Part shown: piece by piece, positions 44,989-54,064 of the stretch
How the letters are laid out: each line of letters starts with the position of its first letter
How positions within the stretch are numbered: the first letter of the stretch is position 1
Source of the DNA: a bacterium
GTDB lineage: Bacteria; Zhuqueibacterota; Zhuqueibacteria; Residuimicrobiales; Krinioviventaceae
Length of the DNA stretch: 64,000 nt
Reading direction: 5' to 3'
Assembly: GCA_029561455.1 (NCBI GenBank)
Contig: JAKQIY010000068.1
Span: forward strand, 62,001 to 126,000
Program-made: the position numbers and the translations under genes
The notes under the pieces: generated by a model
What the model was told of the DNA's origin: nothing
The model's database searches: none
What the model saw: the letters and a program-made list of their open reading frames with translations, nothing else

Positions 44989-45804
44989 CTATACTATCGG
45001 ATTTTCTTCCTTGTTGGTATTATCGGTTGATGATGTTTCCACTGTTTGAACTGCCTGGGATATTTTTTTGTTTTCATTTACCGATATTTCTTTATCGAGA
45101 GAAACATTGATATTGATTTTTAAAGTATCTTCCTGATTAATTTCCAGGACATTTTGCTTTTTTCGGGGTATATACAATAAATAATCTTCAGTATTGTCAT
45201 TGAACATTTTTTTAGTCCAGTACATTGCCGAGACGAGGGCAAATATCTGTTCGAGTAATTTTCCATCCTTAACTGCCGCAAGTTCTTCCATATCATCTAA
45301 AAACAGGGCGGCAATATTAATATCTTTTTCTTTGGCAAAATCGGATAACGTTTTAACGATGCGCATAATATACATGTTAATATCTTCTTTATGCAGCCGC
45401 ACTGTGCCTTCGGTAAGCCGGGTTTTTTCAAAAGAAATTGATAGATCAAGTTTGTATTGCTGCTCTACCATCTGGCCGTTTATTTCACTGCGTATTGAAA
45501 ATTGAATCCCCATGGTCAAATCAATTTTTTGTTGCTTGTAATTGAAAAATCCGGTTGCGGAATTGAGACTGATCTCATTATCCTGGTAATCCAATTGTAA
45601 AGAAAAGGAGCTTGCCTGTGTTAAAGCAAAATCTACCGCCTCTCTTTGTTTTGCCGCCAATTCCTGGGAAATGACTACCCGGTCTTCGCGTGTTGTATCC
45701 GGATTTGCGGATTGATTCGAGCGATTCTGTGCTATTTGCTCTCTGGTTTTTATATTTAACAGGGATTGGTTCAGATTCAGAAAATTTAGAGATGATATCG
45801 ACAT
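44989..45804 (-). CDS. Unknown protein, related to its neighbour at 45871
   Basis: 271 residues, no signal peptide or membrane helix, no family recognised. The N-terminus (LNFLNLNQSLLNIKTREQ) is low-complexity and contains DRVVISQEL, recalling short motifs of flagellar/surface-associated proteins. The middle has alternating strands (YKLDLSISFEKTRLTEGTV) followed by a helical region (IMRIVKTLSDFAKEKDINI, ALFLDDMEELAAVKDGKLL). The same strand-helix order with similar residues occurs in the adjacent protein at 45871-46818, suggesting ancient duplication. The C-terminus is polar and probably disordered. Function unknown. Confidence 0.75.
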   Translation of the reverse strand: MSISSLNFLNLNQSLLNIKTREQIAQNRSNQSANPDTTREDRVVISQELAAKQREAVDFALTQASSFSLQLDYQDNEISLNSATGFFNYKQQKIDLTMGIQFSIRSEINGQMVEQQYKLDLSISFEKTRLTEGTVRLHKEDINMYIMRIVKTLSDFAKEKDINIAALFLDDMEELAAVKDGKLLEQIFALVSAMYWTKKMFNDNTEDYLLYIPRKKQNVLEINQEDTLKININVSLDKEISVNENKKISQAVQTVETSSTDNTNKEENPIV

Positions 45805-45870
45805 AGACTTCTTTCTTAAAGAATATACGGGTGTTTACCATGAATCTATATCGGATGCTTGAGGGAAAAC

Positions 45871-46818
45871 TTAACCGTAAATGACCACCACCAACAGGAT
45901 AATTATGACTATTACCAGCAAGAGCATCGATAGTCGGGTGCGCTTTTTTGCTGTATATGGATCGACAGTATCAGTCCATAACAGGCCGCCTAGCTGTTGC
46001 CGAAGCACAGTAATTAAATTTTCCGGGGATAATTTTTGCATAATAAAGTGTAAAAAATTATATCCGGGTAATTGCACACCACTACCGGTGAGTTTAGGGT
46101 TTATACCGATATCCTGTTCAGTTTCCGGGGTTGCAGAATAGGGGACAGTGATAATTTTGAATTGCATATCTGGATTTTTTTTCTCGATCTCAAATCCCGG
46201 TATGTGATTTTTTTGTCCGTTGACCTGCTTTTTATAAAGACTCACTTCCGGGGGATGATTTTTATATTTACCCCGTGCATGAATGATCGCTATTATAGTG
46301 CCAAGTGGTTGTAATATTCCATCCCCGTTTTCGTCAAGTAAGGCGGCAAACATAGAATCTTTGATGACAATATTGTCAAGATCAAGCGACTTTTTTTGTG
46401 CAAAATCAAGTAACGTTTTGGATAAACGTTCCGCAGCGCCGGTCAATTCGGTTTCCAGGTTCTCAAATATGCCTTCACTTTGATGATAGCGAACGCCATT
46501 TGTAAGGACTTCTACTTTAAAATTATAGTTTTTGGCTGCCATAGGCTCAAGAAATTGCCGGTTGATGTAATATGCCAGTTTAAGGGAAAGAGTCTTGTGA
46601 TGTGTATTTATCGAGATACGAATATCTTCAAATTTTATGCTTTGATTAGTATTTTTGGTGGCCGTATCAACAATATGCGATTTTATTCCTTTGGAGATGT
46701 GGTAACTGGTTTGCAATCTTTTTACAGGTGCGTTATGATGCAGGTCCGGCCCGTGACTGATATGGGTCGGTATTCTTTTATCATAACGATCATGTGGAAT
46801 TTTGCTAATGTTTGTCAT
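45871..46818 (-). CDS. Unknown tail-anchored protein, relative of the gene at 44989
   Basis: 315 residues. N-terminal 70 residues are histidine-rich and probably disordered. The middle (YNFKVEVLTNGVRYHQSEG, SKTLLDFAQKKSLDLDNIV) parallels the neighbouring protein. It also contains LLDENGDGILQ, which has the DxNxDG spacing of a calcium-binding EF-hand/dockerin loop, though the last ligand is Gly. The C-terminus is one membrane helix (LSMLLLVIVIIILLVVVIY) at the very end, a tail anchor with most of the protein in the cytoplasm, since no signal peptide is present. No known family recognised. Ribosome-binding site aaagg. Confidence 0.78.
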   Translation of the reverse strand: MTNISKIPHDRYDKRIPTHISHGPDLHHNAPVKRLQTSYHISKGIKSHIVDTATKNTNQSIKFEDIRISINTHHKTLSLKLAYYINRQFLEPMAAKNYNFKVEVLTNGVRYHQSEGIFENLETELTGAAERLSKTLLDFAQKKSLDLDNIVIKDSMFAALLDENGDGILQPLGTIIAIIHARGKYKNHPPEVSLYKKQVNGQKNHIPGFEIEKKNPDMQFKIITVPYSATPETEQDIGINPKLTGSGVQLPGYNFLHFIMQKLSPENLITVLRQQLGGLLWTDTVDPYTAKKRTRLSMLLLVIVIIILLVVVIYG

Positions 46819-47099
46819 TTCGGCCTTTTTATGCTAAATATCGGTTGGTTCACTCTTTTCTTGAGGAAAGTGTCAGCTTAAATAATTTTGATCTTTTTTT
46901 AGTAAGGAAAATTTTAGTAAGCAGACTAGCAGAGTTTTCATGTCCAATTGTAAAATTACGGAATTGTTGTTTGTCTTAACCTGTACGGAAAAAAATGATC
47001 GCTCATTAAATAACCAGAATTTAAAAAAATTTACCAAAAAAAACTTTAAATTTAGACCTGAAATTAGTATCTTATTGCCGATCAAATGAGGAGAGGTAT

Positions 47100-48269
47100 A
47101 TGAGTGAAAATGAAATCAAGATCATTTCTTTTTCAAATCGCACCGCCAAAGATCGTCAGTTATTAAAAAAGTTTGTCCGGTTTCACTGGGCACATTACAA
47201 AAACGATGCAAATTACATTCCGTTATTAAATTATGAATATCTGGGTTTCAAACTGATTGGAATGACAGGTTTTTTTGAACCACAAAATTTATTTTTTAAA
47301 CATGCAGAAATGATTTTTTTCATGGCAATGCAAAATAACATCCCGGTCGGCAGATGCAACGCTTTTATTAATCATAATTATAACCAGCACTGGCAAGAAA
47401 GCACCGGCTTTTTCGGCCAGTTCGAAGCGATTGATAGTCCCGATGTTGCCGGGGCGCTTATCCAGGCTGCTGCCGATTGGGTGCAAGCCCGAGGTATGAA
47501 CCTGTTGCGGGGTCCGCAGCCATTGCCGGTTAATGAAGCTACCCCCGGCTTGATGACCCAGGGTTTTGACAGCCGTCCGGTTATTTATTATCATTATAAC
47601 AAACCTTATTATGAAAAACTGATATTAACCACCGGTTTACAACCGGTAAAAAAAGTCCTTTCCTGGGAAGCGCCGGTGAACGACCCGGTTGATGAAAAAT
47701 TACAACGGGTGACTGAAAAAGTAATTGAACGATTCAAAATCAAAATTGAAACCTGGGAACAACGACCTTTAAAAGTCCGTCGTCAGGAAATGTTTGACAT
47801 ATATAACGATGCCTGGAGCGATAATTTTGGATTTGTACCTTTTACCCAGGAAGAATTTTTTGCCATAGTTAACGATATGCAACTGGTTATGGATAAAGGG
47901 CTATTTATGTTTATCTATGTACATGATGAACCGGCGGCATTTTTTGGCGGCATCCCCAACGTTTTTGAAAGGCTGGCGTCGGTTTGCGGTTCCCGGCATC
48001 TGGAACTGTTGCGAGCCTTGAAATTGTTGTATGCCCGCAATCATGTTAAGGGTTTTCGTTTGGGATACCTGGGTGTAAAGAAAAAATTTCGCCGCCTGGG
48101 ACTGGACGGAGTTATGATATGGCTGCAAAAAAATTATTCCCATAAACGTGGCTATGAATATTGTGATATGGGCTGGGTATTGGAGGATAATGTTATGACC
48201 CACCGGCTGGTTGAACTTGTAAATGCCAAACCTTCCAAAGTTTATACAATCTTTCAAAAATCGGTTTAA
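47100..48269 (+). CDS. GNAT-like N-acyltransferase-fold protein of unknown substrate
   Basis: 389 residues, ATG behind aggagagg. It resembles a conserved uncharacterised family annotated as GNAT/YghO-type proteins: FVRFHWAHYKNDANYIPLL near the N-terminus, VGRCNAFINHNYNQHW, TGFFGQFEAIDSP, LLRGPQPLPVNEATPGLM and, in the second half, LGYLGVKKKFRRLGLDGVM, which resembles an acyl-CoA pyrophosphate loop (Q/RxxGxG/A-like), with YEYCDMGWVLEDN. Two tandem GNAT-like halves are likely. Cytoplasmic. Followed 12 bp later by an isomerase-like protein, so possibly one operon. Confidence 0.8.
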   Translation: MSENEIKIISFSNRTAKDRQLLKKFVRFHWAHYKNDANYIPLLNYEYLGFKLIGMTGFFEPQNLFFKHAEMIFFMAMQNNIPVGRCNAFINHNYNQHWQESTGFFGQFEAIDSPDVAGALIQAAADWVQARGMNLLRGPQPLPVNEATPGLMTQGFDSRPVIYYHYNKPYYEKLILTTGLQPVKKVLSWEAPVNDPVDEKLQRVTEKVIERFKIKIETWEQRPLKVRRQEMFDIYNDAWSDNFGFVPFTQEEFFAIVNDMQLVMDKGLFMFIYVHDEPAAFFGGIPNVFERLASVCGSRHLELLRALKLLYARNHVKGFRLGYLGVKKKFRRLGLDGVMIWLQKNYSHKRGYEYCDMGWVLEDNVMTHRLVELVNAKPSKVYTIFQKSV

Positions 48270-48281
48270 TCAGGGATTTTT

Positions 48282-49238
48282 ATGTTAAAAACAGATCGTC
48301 GACAATTTATAAAACAGATAGCATTATCGCTCGGGGCTTTATCGTATATCGGGTTGGGTTCTTCCTGTAACAAAAAACAGCCGGGCGCCGGACAACCCTG
48401 GAACGGATTTAAATATGCGATGTGTAATGAGAGTATGCAATCCTTATCCTGGCAGGAACAATGCAAAATTATTGCCGACGCCGGTTACAAAGGGGTAGAA
48501 ATTGCTCCTTTTACACTGGTTCAGCAGAGTTTGGCTGATCTTGACTCTGATAAAAGAAGGGAATTACGGACAATAATGGAAGAAAGCGGACTGCAATGCG
48601 CCGGTTTACACTGGCTGCTGGCGCCGCCGCCGCCCAATTTGCATTTTACTACTCCTGATAAAAAGACCCGTGATAATGCGATTTCTTATTTGTATCAATT
48701 AATCGACTTTTGCGCCGCAATGGGCGGGGAAGTTATGGTCTTTGGTTCTCCAAAACAACGCAGTACCCAGGGTATTCCAGTTGCCGAAGCCAAAAAGTAT
48801 TTTGCTGAAGGCTTGTCGCTGGCGGCTACTTATGCGCAACAAAATAATGTTAAGATTTTAATAGAACCATTGGATAAAAGTCAATCCGATGTTGTAAATA
48901 CCCTTGCCGAGGCATTACAAATTGTTAAAATAGTTGATCACCCGGCTGTGCAACTCATGTTTGATTTTCATAATACTCCCGATGAAACTCAACCGTGCGA
49001 TGAACTGGTAAACCGCTTTTTAGATTATATTTTTCATGTCCATGTGCAGGAAATGGACGGCAAACATCTGCGTAACGGTAACAAAGTTGACGAGTTTATA
49101 AAAACATTTCAGATTCTTAAAAACCGGAATTATTCACGCTGGATTTCAGTTGAAGTGTTTGATTTTACGCCTGGCGGTCAAATTATTGCCCGTGAATCCA
49201 TGCAGACATTGCGGGCAATTGAACGTCAGCTTGTATAA
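48282..49238 (+). CDS. Exported sugar-phosphate isomerase/epimerase-like TIM-barrel protein
   Basis: 318 residues. The N-terminus DRRQFIKQIALSLGALSYIG is a Tat-like signal, with GLGSSC as a possible lipobox. The xylose isomerase-like/AP endonuclease 2 TIM barrel shows ADAGYKGVEIAPF, GLQCAGLHWLL, VKILIEPLDKSQSD, VQLMFDFHNTP and IFHVHVQEMDG with metal-type His/Glu/Asp residues. It probably isomerises or epimerises a sugar outside the cytoplasm; the substrate is unknown. Starts 12 bp after the GNAT-like gene. Confidence 0.85.
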   Translation: MLKTDRRQFIKQIALSLGALSYIGLGSSCNKKQPGAGQPWNGFKYAMCNESMQSLSWQEQCKIIADAGYKGVEIAPFTLVQQSLADLDSDKRRELRTIMEESGLQCAGLHWLLAPPPPNLHFTTPDKKTRDNAISYLYQLIDFCAAMGGEVMVFGSPKQRSTQGIPVAEAKKYFAEGLSLAATYAQQNNVKILIEPLDKSQSDVVNTLAEALQIVKIVDHPAVQLMFDFHNTPDETQPCDELVNRFLDYIFHVHVQEMDGKHLRNGNKVDEFIKTFQILKNRNYSRWISVEVFDFTPGGQIIARESMQTLRAIERQLV

Positions 49239-49298
49239 ATTTAGTTTTATGTCCTGATAATAATTACTACCGATAACCAAAAATGGGAAAAGTGACAA

Positions 49299-51053
49299 TT
49301 GCTTAAAAAATTACATCATAAAGGAATTCTGATACCTGATCCACCTGTATATCATGGCATTACTCTGGCAATACGGGGGCAGCAGGTCAAATTAACTCCC
49401 AAACAGGAGGAAATGGCCCTGGCTTGGGCGCGTAAACAGGGCACTCCGTATGTAGAAGACCTGATCTTTGTAAAAAATTTTATGCTCGATTTCAGTCGGG
49501 CTCTCAATATCCAACCAGTTTTGAAAGTAGATGAAGTTGATTTTTCCCCGCTGATTAAAATTGTTGAAAGCGAACGTGCCGCCCGCGAAGCCATGAGCAA
49601 GGAAGAAAAAAAAGCCCTGGCTGCTCAGCGTAAACAGGTTCGCGAACAATTAAAAGAAGAATATGGTTTTGCTCTGGCCGATGATGAGCGGATTGAACTG
49701 GCCAATTATCTCGCCGAACCGAGCGGTATATTTATGGGCCGTGGAAAGCACCCGTTACGGGGGAAATGGAAAGAAGGAGCTTCGCAAAGCGATATTACCC
49801 TCAATATCAGTCCGGATGCGCCGGTACCGCCGGGTGAGTGGAAAGATAGAGTCTGGCAGCCGGAATCGTTATGGGTAGCCCGTTGGGAAGATAAATTATC
49901 CGGAAAAATTAAATATATCTGGCTGCATGATACCGCGCCGGTCAAGCAAGTCCGCGAAGCGCAAAAATTTGATAAAGCAATAGAACTGGATAGCCGCATT
50001 CAAGAGGTTCGCCGCCATATTCAGGAAGGGTTGAGCAGCGATAAACCCAAAATTCGCCGTGTTGCTACCGCCTGTTTTTTGATCGATGCGTTATGTCTGC
50101 GTGTTGGCGACGAAAAAGATGCGGACGAAGCCGATACCGTCGGCGCCACAACTTTACGTCCTGAACACATCAAATTACTGGATGACGGTAAAGTTGAATT
50201 TCGCTTTCTTGGTAAAGATTCTGTGTTGTGGCATAAAAAGATTGAGTTGCCGCAGTTGGTTCGGGATAATCTGCAAGAGCTGATAAAAAATGCCGAACCT
50301 TCTGCCAATGCCGTTGCCGGTAAAAGTAAAAATTCTGCCTATTTCAAGCCACAGCTCTTTCCTGATATCACCAGTCGCAATGTGAATGAGTATTTATCGC
50401 AGGCAATGCCGGGTCTTTCCGCCAAAGTATTTCGTACTCATCATGCTACAACAACAGTACGGGAAAACCTGGAAAACGCCGGAGTAGTAGTGAACGATCC
50501 TGAATATAAGAAATGGGAAGCGGTTGTTAAAGCCAACCTTGAAGCAGCAATTTTATGCAATCATACCAAGCAGGCGCCCAAAAACTGGGAAAACCGTAAA
50601 AAGAACTATCGCGATCGGGAGATGAGTACACAAAAGCGGCTTGAGACTCTGAAGAAACAATTGCTAAAGATGAACGATGAGTTAAAAACTCTTAAACAAG
50701 AAGCCAAAGAGAAAAAGACCCAAGCAAAAACCAAACAAGCCAAACAAAAAGCCGCCACTACCTGGAACAAGCGGATTACCGCTAAGGAAAAATTAATTGC
50801 TAAAGCCGCCCAGATGGAAGAAAAAACCCGGCAAGCGCTCGGTAAGTTACGGGCGCAAAAAGCAATCGCCATGCAAAATCGTACCTGGAACCTGGGCACC
50901 AGCCAGAAATCGTATATCGATCCCCGTGTGTTTTATAACTGGGGCAACCGGGTCAATTATGATGTGCTGGAAAAATACTATTCATCCACATTACGGCGTA
51001 AATTTATGTGGGTAAAAAATATTGCTGAGGCTGATACTGATGACGAGGAATAG
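49299..51053 (+). CDS. Eukaryote-type DNA topoisomerase IB
   Basis: Relaxes supercoils by nicking one DNA strand and forming a 3'-phosphotyrosyl link. 584 residues from a TTG (an in-frame stop lies at 49293). It has the whole nuclear Top1 layout: N-terminal cap core (ILIPDPPVYHGITLAI, VKLTPKQEEMA, AMSKEEKKALA, EEYGF, SGIFMGRGKHPLRGKWK, IKYIWLHDTAPVK). The catalytic core follows with R268 (CLRVGDEKD), K306 (FLGKDSVLW), R379 (AKVFRTHH) and H422 (ILCNHTKQ). A lysine-rich coiled-coil linker at about 440-520 leads to a C-terminal domain with Y539 (QKSYIDPRVFYNWG). These align with human R488, K532, R590, H632 and Y723. Bacterial type IB enzymes are normally short, poxvirus-like proteins of about 350 residues. 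Stands alone. Confidence 0.96.
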   Translation: MLKKLHHKGILIPDPPVYHGITLAIRGQQVKLTPKQEEMALAWARKQGTPYVEDLIFVKNFMLDFSRALNIQPVLKVDEVDFSPLIKIVESERAAREAMSKEEKKALAAQRKQVREQLKEEYGFALADDERIELANYLAEPSGIFMGRGKHPLRGKWKEGASQSDITLNISPDAPVPPGEWKDRVWQPESLWVARWEDKLSGKIKYIWLHDTAPVKQVREAQKFDKAIELDSRIQEVRRHIQEGLSSDKPKIRRVATACFLIDALCLRVGDEKDADEADTVGATTLRPEHIKLLDDGKVEFRFLGKDSVLWHKKIELPQLVRDNLQELIKNAEPSANAVAGKSKNSAYFKPQLFPDITSRNVNEYLSQAMPGLSAKVFRTHHATTTVRENLENAGVVVNDPEYKKWEAVVKANLEAAILCNHTKQAPKNWENRKKNYRDREMSTQKRLETLKKQLLKMNDELKTLKQEAKEKKTQAKTKQAKQKAATTWNKRITAKEKLIAKAAQMEEKTRQALGKLRAQKAIAMQNRTWNLGTSQKSYIDPRVFYNWGNRVNYDVLEKYYSSTLRRKFMWVKNIAEADTDDEE

Positions 51054-51208
51054 CGCTTGATTTATTATTAGTAAAATTGTAATTTAATTATCCAGAAATT
51101 GATGAAATTAATACATAAATATTTAATATGCCATAATTGTTAATATACTTTTTTCCACACATTTTTAAAAATTACCAGGTATAAACCACAATATACTGAA
51201 AATTTAAA

Positions 51209-51931
51209 ATGGAAAATATCATGGCAGATGATCGTGTCATTCGACTGTTAAAGCGAGTTCCGCTTCTTGCCAAGCTGAACGATTCCGAACTGGAGCAAAT
51301 AATTTCCCAGTGTGTGCGCCGGGAATGTGAAAAAGAACAAGTGCTGTTTGTTGAAGAAGAGGTTGGCCAAACCTTGTTCATCATTTTACGGGGAACAGTT
51401 AAAATTACCCGTACCAGCGATGAAGGCAAGGAAGTAATTCTTACTATCCTTAAATCCGGCGACTTTTTCGGCGAACTATCGCTCCTGGATGGTAAGGGTC
51501 GCTCGGCTACAGTTATTTCGATGGAAGAAGTAGAACTATTGACCCTGCGGCGTAGCGAGTTTTTATTGATTATTGAAAAATTTCCGCACATTGCTATCGA
51601 ACTGTTAAAAGTACTCGCCGACCGGATTCGCAAATGCGATGTACAAATAGAAAACCTGACCCTGCAGGATGCAGTCGGCAGGGTTGGCGCCACCTTGATC
51701 CATGTTGCCGAACAAACCGGCTATAAACGCGGTAAAAGCATTATCATTCCCAAACTACCGGTACAGCAGGATCTTGCCAATATGGCCGGTACTGCCAGGG
51801 AAACCATTTCCCGCGTTATGGCATTATTTGAACAAAAACGGTTGTTTATCCGCGAAGGCGGCCACAGAATAGTATTTCCTGATTTTGATAATTTTAAAAC
51901 CGATTTTTGGGCCGCGAGTAAGGATATTTAA
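51209..51931 (+). CDS. Crp/Fnr-family transcriptional regulator (CRP-like)
   Basis: 240 residues; start at 51209 or the ATG at 51221. Cyclic-nucleotide domain with the phosphate-binding cassette FGELSLLDGKGRSATV (Glu89 and Arg98, the cAMP-contact positions of CRP), a dimerization helix, and a C-terminal winged helix with recognition helix TARETISRVMALFEQ. R-E-...-R matches the CRP residues that read TGTGA, and a consensus site of that form is at 27431-27446. No FNR-type cysteine cluster is present. It is followed after 2 nt by a CYTH-domain protein that may make its cAMP ligand. Confidence 0.92.
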   Translation: MENIMADDRVIRLLKRVPLLAKLNDSELEQIISQCVRRECEKEQVLFVEEEVGQTLFIILRGTVKITRTSDEGKEVILTILKSGDFFGELSLLDGKGRSATVISMEEVELLTLRRSEFLLIIEKFPHIAIELLKVLADRIRKCDVQIENLTLQDAVGRVGATLIHVAEQTGYKRGKSIIIPKLPVQQDLANMAGTARETISRVMALFEQKRLFIREGGHRIVFPDFDNFKTDFWAASKDI

Positions 51932-51933
51932 TT

Positions 51934-52443
51934 TTGCAAAACCTGGAAATTAAAGCAGTTTACCCAAACCTGGAATATGCCGCTGCACAGGCAATTGCAA
52001 TTGGCGCACACCTGGAATGGGAGTGCGAACAGCAGGATACCTATTTCAAAGTGGCGCAAGGCAAACTCAAACTGCGCCAGGTAAGCGGGCACCCCGCCGA
52101 ATTGATTCATTATCAACGCAGTACAACTTCTGAAGTAAAAACCAGCGACTATCTTATTTATCGCACCAGCGACCCGGATATGCTTGGTCGGATTCTGGAA
52201 AGTTTTTTGCACTCTGATACCGTTGTAAAGAAAAACCGTACTTTGTATTTGTGGCACAATGTACGTATTCATTTGGACAGGGTGGAAGGCCTGGGAAATT
52301 TTATAGAATTTGAAGCGGTCATAACCGATAATGCTGATCACATTCTTTCTCGTGAGCGACTCGAATACCTGATCACAATATTTGCAATCGACCCCGACGC
52401 CTTGCAAACAGTCGGTTATTATGAATTAATTAACAGTAGATAA
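51934..52443 (+). CDS. cyaB: CYTH-domain protein, putative class IV adenylate cyclase
   Basis: 169 residues from a TTG start two bases after the crp-like gene's stop codon. CYTH triphosphate-tunnel motifs: NLEIKA at the N-terminus (the variant of ExExK usual in CyaB-like proteins), QQDTYFKVAQGKLKLRQV, ELIHYQR, VRIHLDRVEGLGNFIEFEAV. Class IV cyclases convert ATP to cAMP, while other CYTH proteins are triphosphatases, so the activity is not certain from sequence. Coupling to a CRP gene strongly favours cAMP synthesis or a cAMP-related role (inference). Confidence 0.85.
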   Translation: MQNLEIKAVYPNLEYAAAQAIAIGAHLEWECEQQDTYFKVAQGKLKLRQVSGHPAELIHYQRSTTSEVKTSDYLIYRTSDPDMLGRILESFLHSDTVVKKNRTLYLWHNVRIHLDRVEGLGNFIEFEAVITDNADHILSRERLEYLITIFAIDPDALQTVGYYELINSR

Positions 52444-52459
52444 TATAATTGGAGTTCAT

Positions 52460-53416
52460 GTGTACGGTAGTTTAAAAGTTTTTCATGGTAATAGTCATCC
52501 GCAGCTTGCGGCTGAAATTTGTACAAATTTGCAGATACAACGGGGTAAAATCAAAATTCATCGTTTCAGCAATGAGAATATTAAAGTAAAAATTGAAGAG
52601 AATGTCCGAAATGACGATGTGTTCGTAATTCAAACTGCATCGAATCCACTTAATGAACATTTTATGGAATTGCTTATCATCCTGGATGCCCTGAAATATG
52701 CATCGGCAAAGCGGATCACGGCGGTGATGCCATATTATTTTTATGCCCGTTCCGATAAAAAGGATGAGCCAAGAATATCAATAACCGCCCGTTTGGTTGC
52801 AGAATTATTGCTGACTGCCGGCGCGGACCGGATTTTAACCATGCAGTTACATTCACCGCAAATAATGGGATTCTCCCGCATTCCGATGGATCAGCTATTG
52901 CCAACGCAAATAATGGTTGATCATTATCGTAAAAAGGATCTGAGTAATGCCGTCATCGCTGCTACTGATGTTGGCGGCGCCAAAGCAGTACGCAAATTTG
53001 CCAGGCTTCTCGATTTACCGATGGTGATTCTGGATAAAGAACGCATCGGCGATAAGGAAAAAGTAGTGATCAATAATATTATCGGTAATGCCGAGGGTAA
53101 AGATGTTTTGATTCTTGACGATGAAATACTATCCGGTGGTTCGATATTACAGGCGGCAGAATTTTTACATCATCATGGCGCGCGCCGGTTGTGGGCTTGC
53201 TGTACCCACGGATTTTTTACCAACAATGTTTTGGAATGTATTGAAATGTCCTTTATTGAAGAATTGGTTACTACCGATTCCATCCCGCAAACCAACGGCA
53301 ATAAATACAATAAATTGAAAATACTATCGGTAGCCGAATTATTTGCCAATGCAATAAAGGCTATTCATGTCGGCGACTCGGTTGGTGCGTTGTTCCGGGA
53401 TACGGAGCAGGAATAG
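52460..53416 (+). CDS. prs: Ribose-phosphate pyrophosphokinase
   Basis: Makes PRPP from ribose 5-phosphate and ATP for nucleotide, His and Trp synthesis. 318 residues, GTG start after ggag. Motifs: FSNENIKVKIEENVR, AVMPYYFYARSDKKDEPRIS (catalytic flexible-loop region, a variant of YARQDRK), MQLHSPQIMGFSRIPMDQL, and the PRPP loop VLILDDEILSGGSIL (classical VDDMIDTAGT altered). It belongs to the operon-like run 51209-55746. Confidence 0.93.
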   Translation: MYGSLKVFHGNSHPQLAAEICTNLQIQRGKIKIHRFSNENIKVKIEENVRNDDVFVIQTASNPLNEHFMELLIILDALKYASAKRITAVMPYYFYARSDKKDEPRISITARLVAELLLTAGADRILTMQLHSPQIMGFSRIPMDQLLPTQIMVDHYRKKDLSNAVIAATDVGGAKAVRKFARLLDLPMVILDKERIGDKEKVVINNIIGNAEGKDVLILDDEILSGGSILQAAEFLHHHGARRLWACCTHGFFTNNVLECIEMSFIEELVTTDSIPQTNGNKYNKLKILSVAELFANAIKAIHVGDSVGALFRDTEQE

Positions 53417-53422
53417 ATAGAC

Positions 53423-54064
53423 ATGGCCGTTAAACCCGTTAAACTGGTATTTTTTGATCTCGGTAACGTTCTTGTGTATGTGCATGTCGGGCGGTTTTAT
53501 GCCGGTATGGCGCATATCACCAATATTCCCGAACAACAGGTCATCGAGATGCTCAAAGACCGTACGTCTGCGATTGTGGATTTTAATTGCGGCCGGTTAT
53601 CTGCACGCGAATTTTATAAAATTGTCTGCAAGGATTTTGCTCATGTAACAATGGATCAATTCCGGGCGATCTATACCGATATATTCAGCTTGAATAATGA
53701 AACCATACAATTGGCCCAGGCGTTAAAGCAACATGTACGGATTTCTATTATCAGCAATACCGATGAACTGCATTTTGAGTATATCTGTAAACAGTATCCC
53801 TCTATACAAATGTTTAAAGATCCGATACTATCCTACCAGATACATGCGGTCAAACCGAATCCGGAAATATATACCCAGGCTTTGCGCCAAGTAAATTTAC
53901 CGGCGCAGGAATGCATTTTTATTGATGATTTACCCGAAAACATTCATGCTGCCAACAAGATCGGAATGCATGGCATTGTTTACACAACAACCAAGGAGTT
54001 ATTGCACCAACTTAATAATTATAATTTGCCTATAAAACATTCAAATGTGATTGGAGGATTTTGA
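53423..54064 (+). CDS. HAD-superfamily phosphatase (YihX-like)
   Basis: 213 residues. HAD motif I is FFDLGNVLV (Asp nucleophile; Gly instead of the second Asp, as in the YihX subgroup). Motif II is ISIISNTDE, motif III Lys is in AVKPNPEIYTQAL, and motif IV is CIFIDDLPENIHAA. It dephosphorylates a small phosphorylated metabolite; YihX acts on glucose 1-phosphate. Its stop overlaps the next start by four bases, so it is translationally coupled to the DegT-type gene. Confidence 0.9.
   Translation: MAVKPVKLVFFDLGNVLVYVHVGRFYAGMAHITNIPEQQVIEMLKDRTSAIVDFNCGRLSAREFYKIVCKDFAHVTMDQFRAIYTDIFSLNNETIQLAQALKQHVRISIISNTDELHFEYICKQYPSIQMFKDPILSYQIHAVKPNPEIYTQALRQVNLPAQECIFIDDLPENIHAANKIGMHGIVYTTTKELLHQLNNYNLPIKHSNVIGGF

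Noticed and set aside
46873-47085. 70-codon minus-strand frame in the 46819-47099 gap
   Set aside because: Extremely Phe/Leu/Asn-rich composition typical of AT-rich non-coding DNA, no ribosome-binding site, and it overlaps the promoter area of divergent genes.
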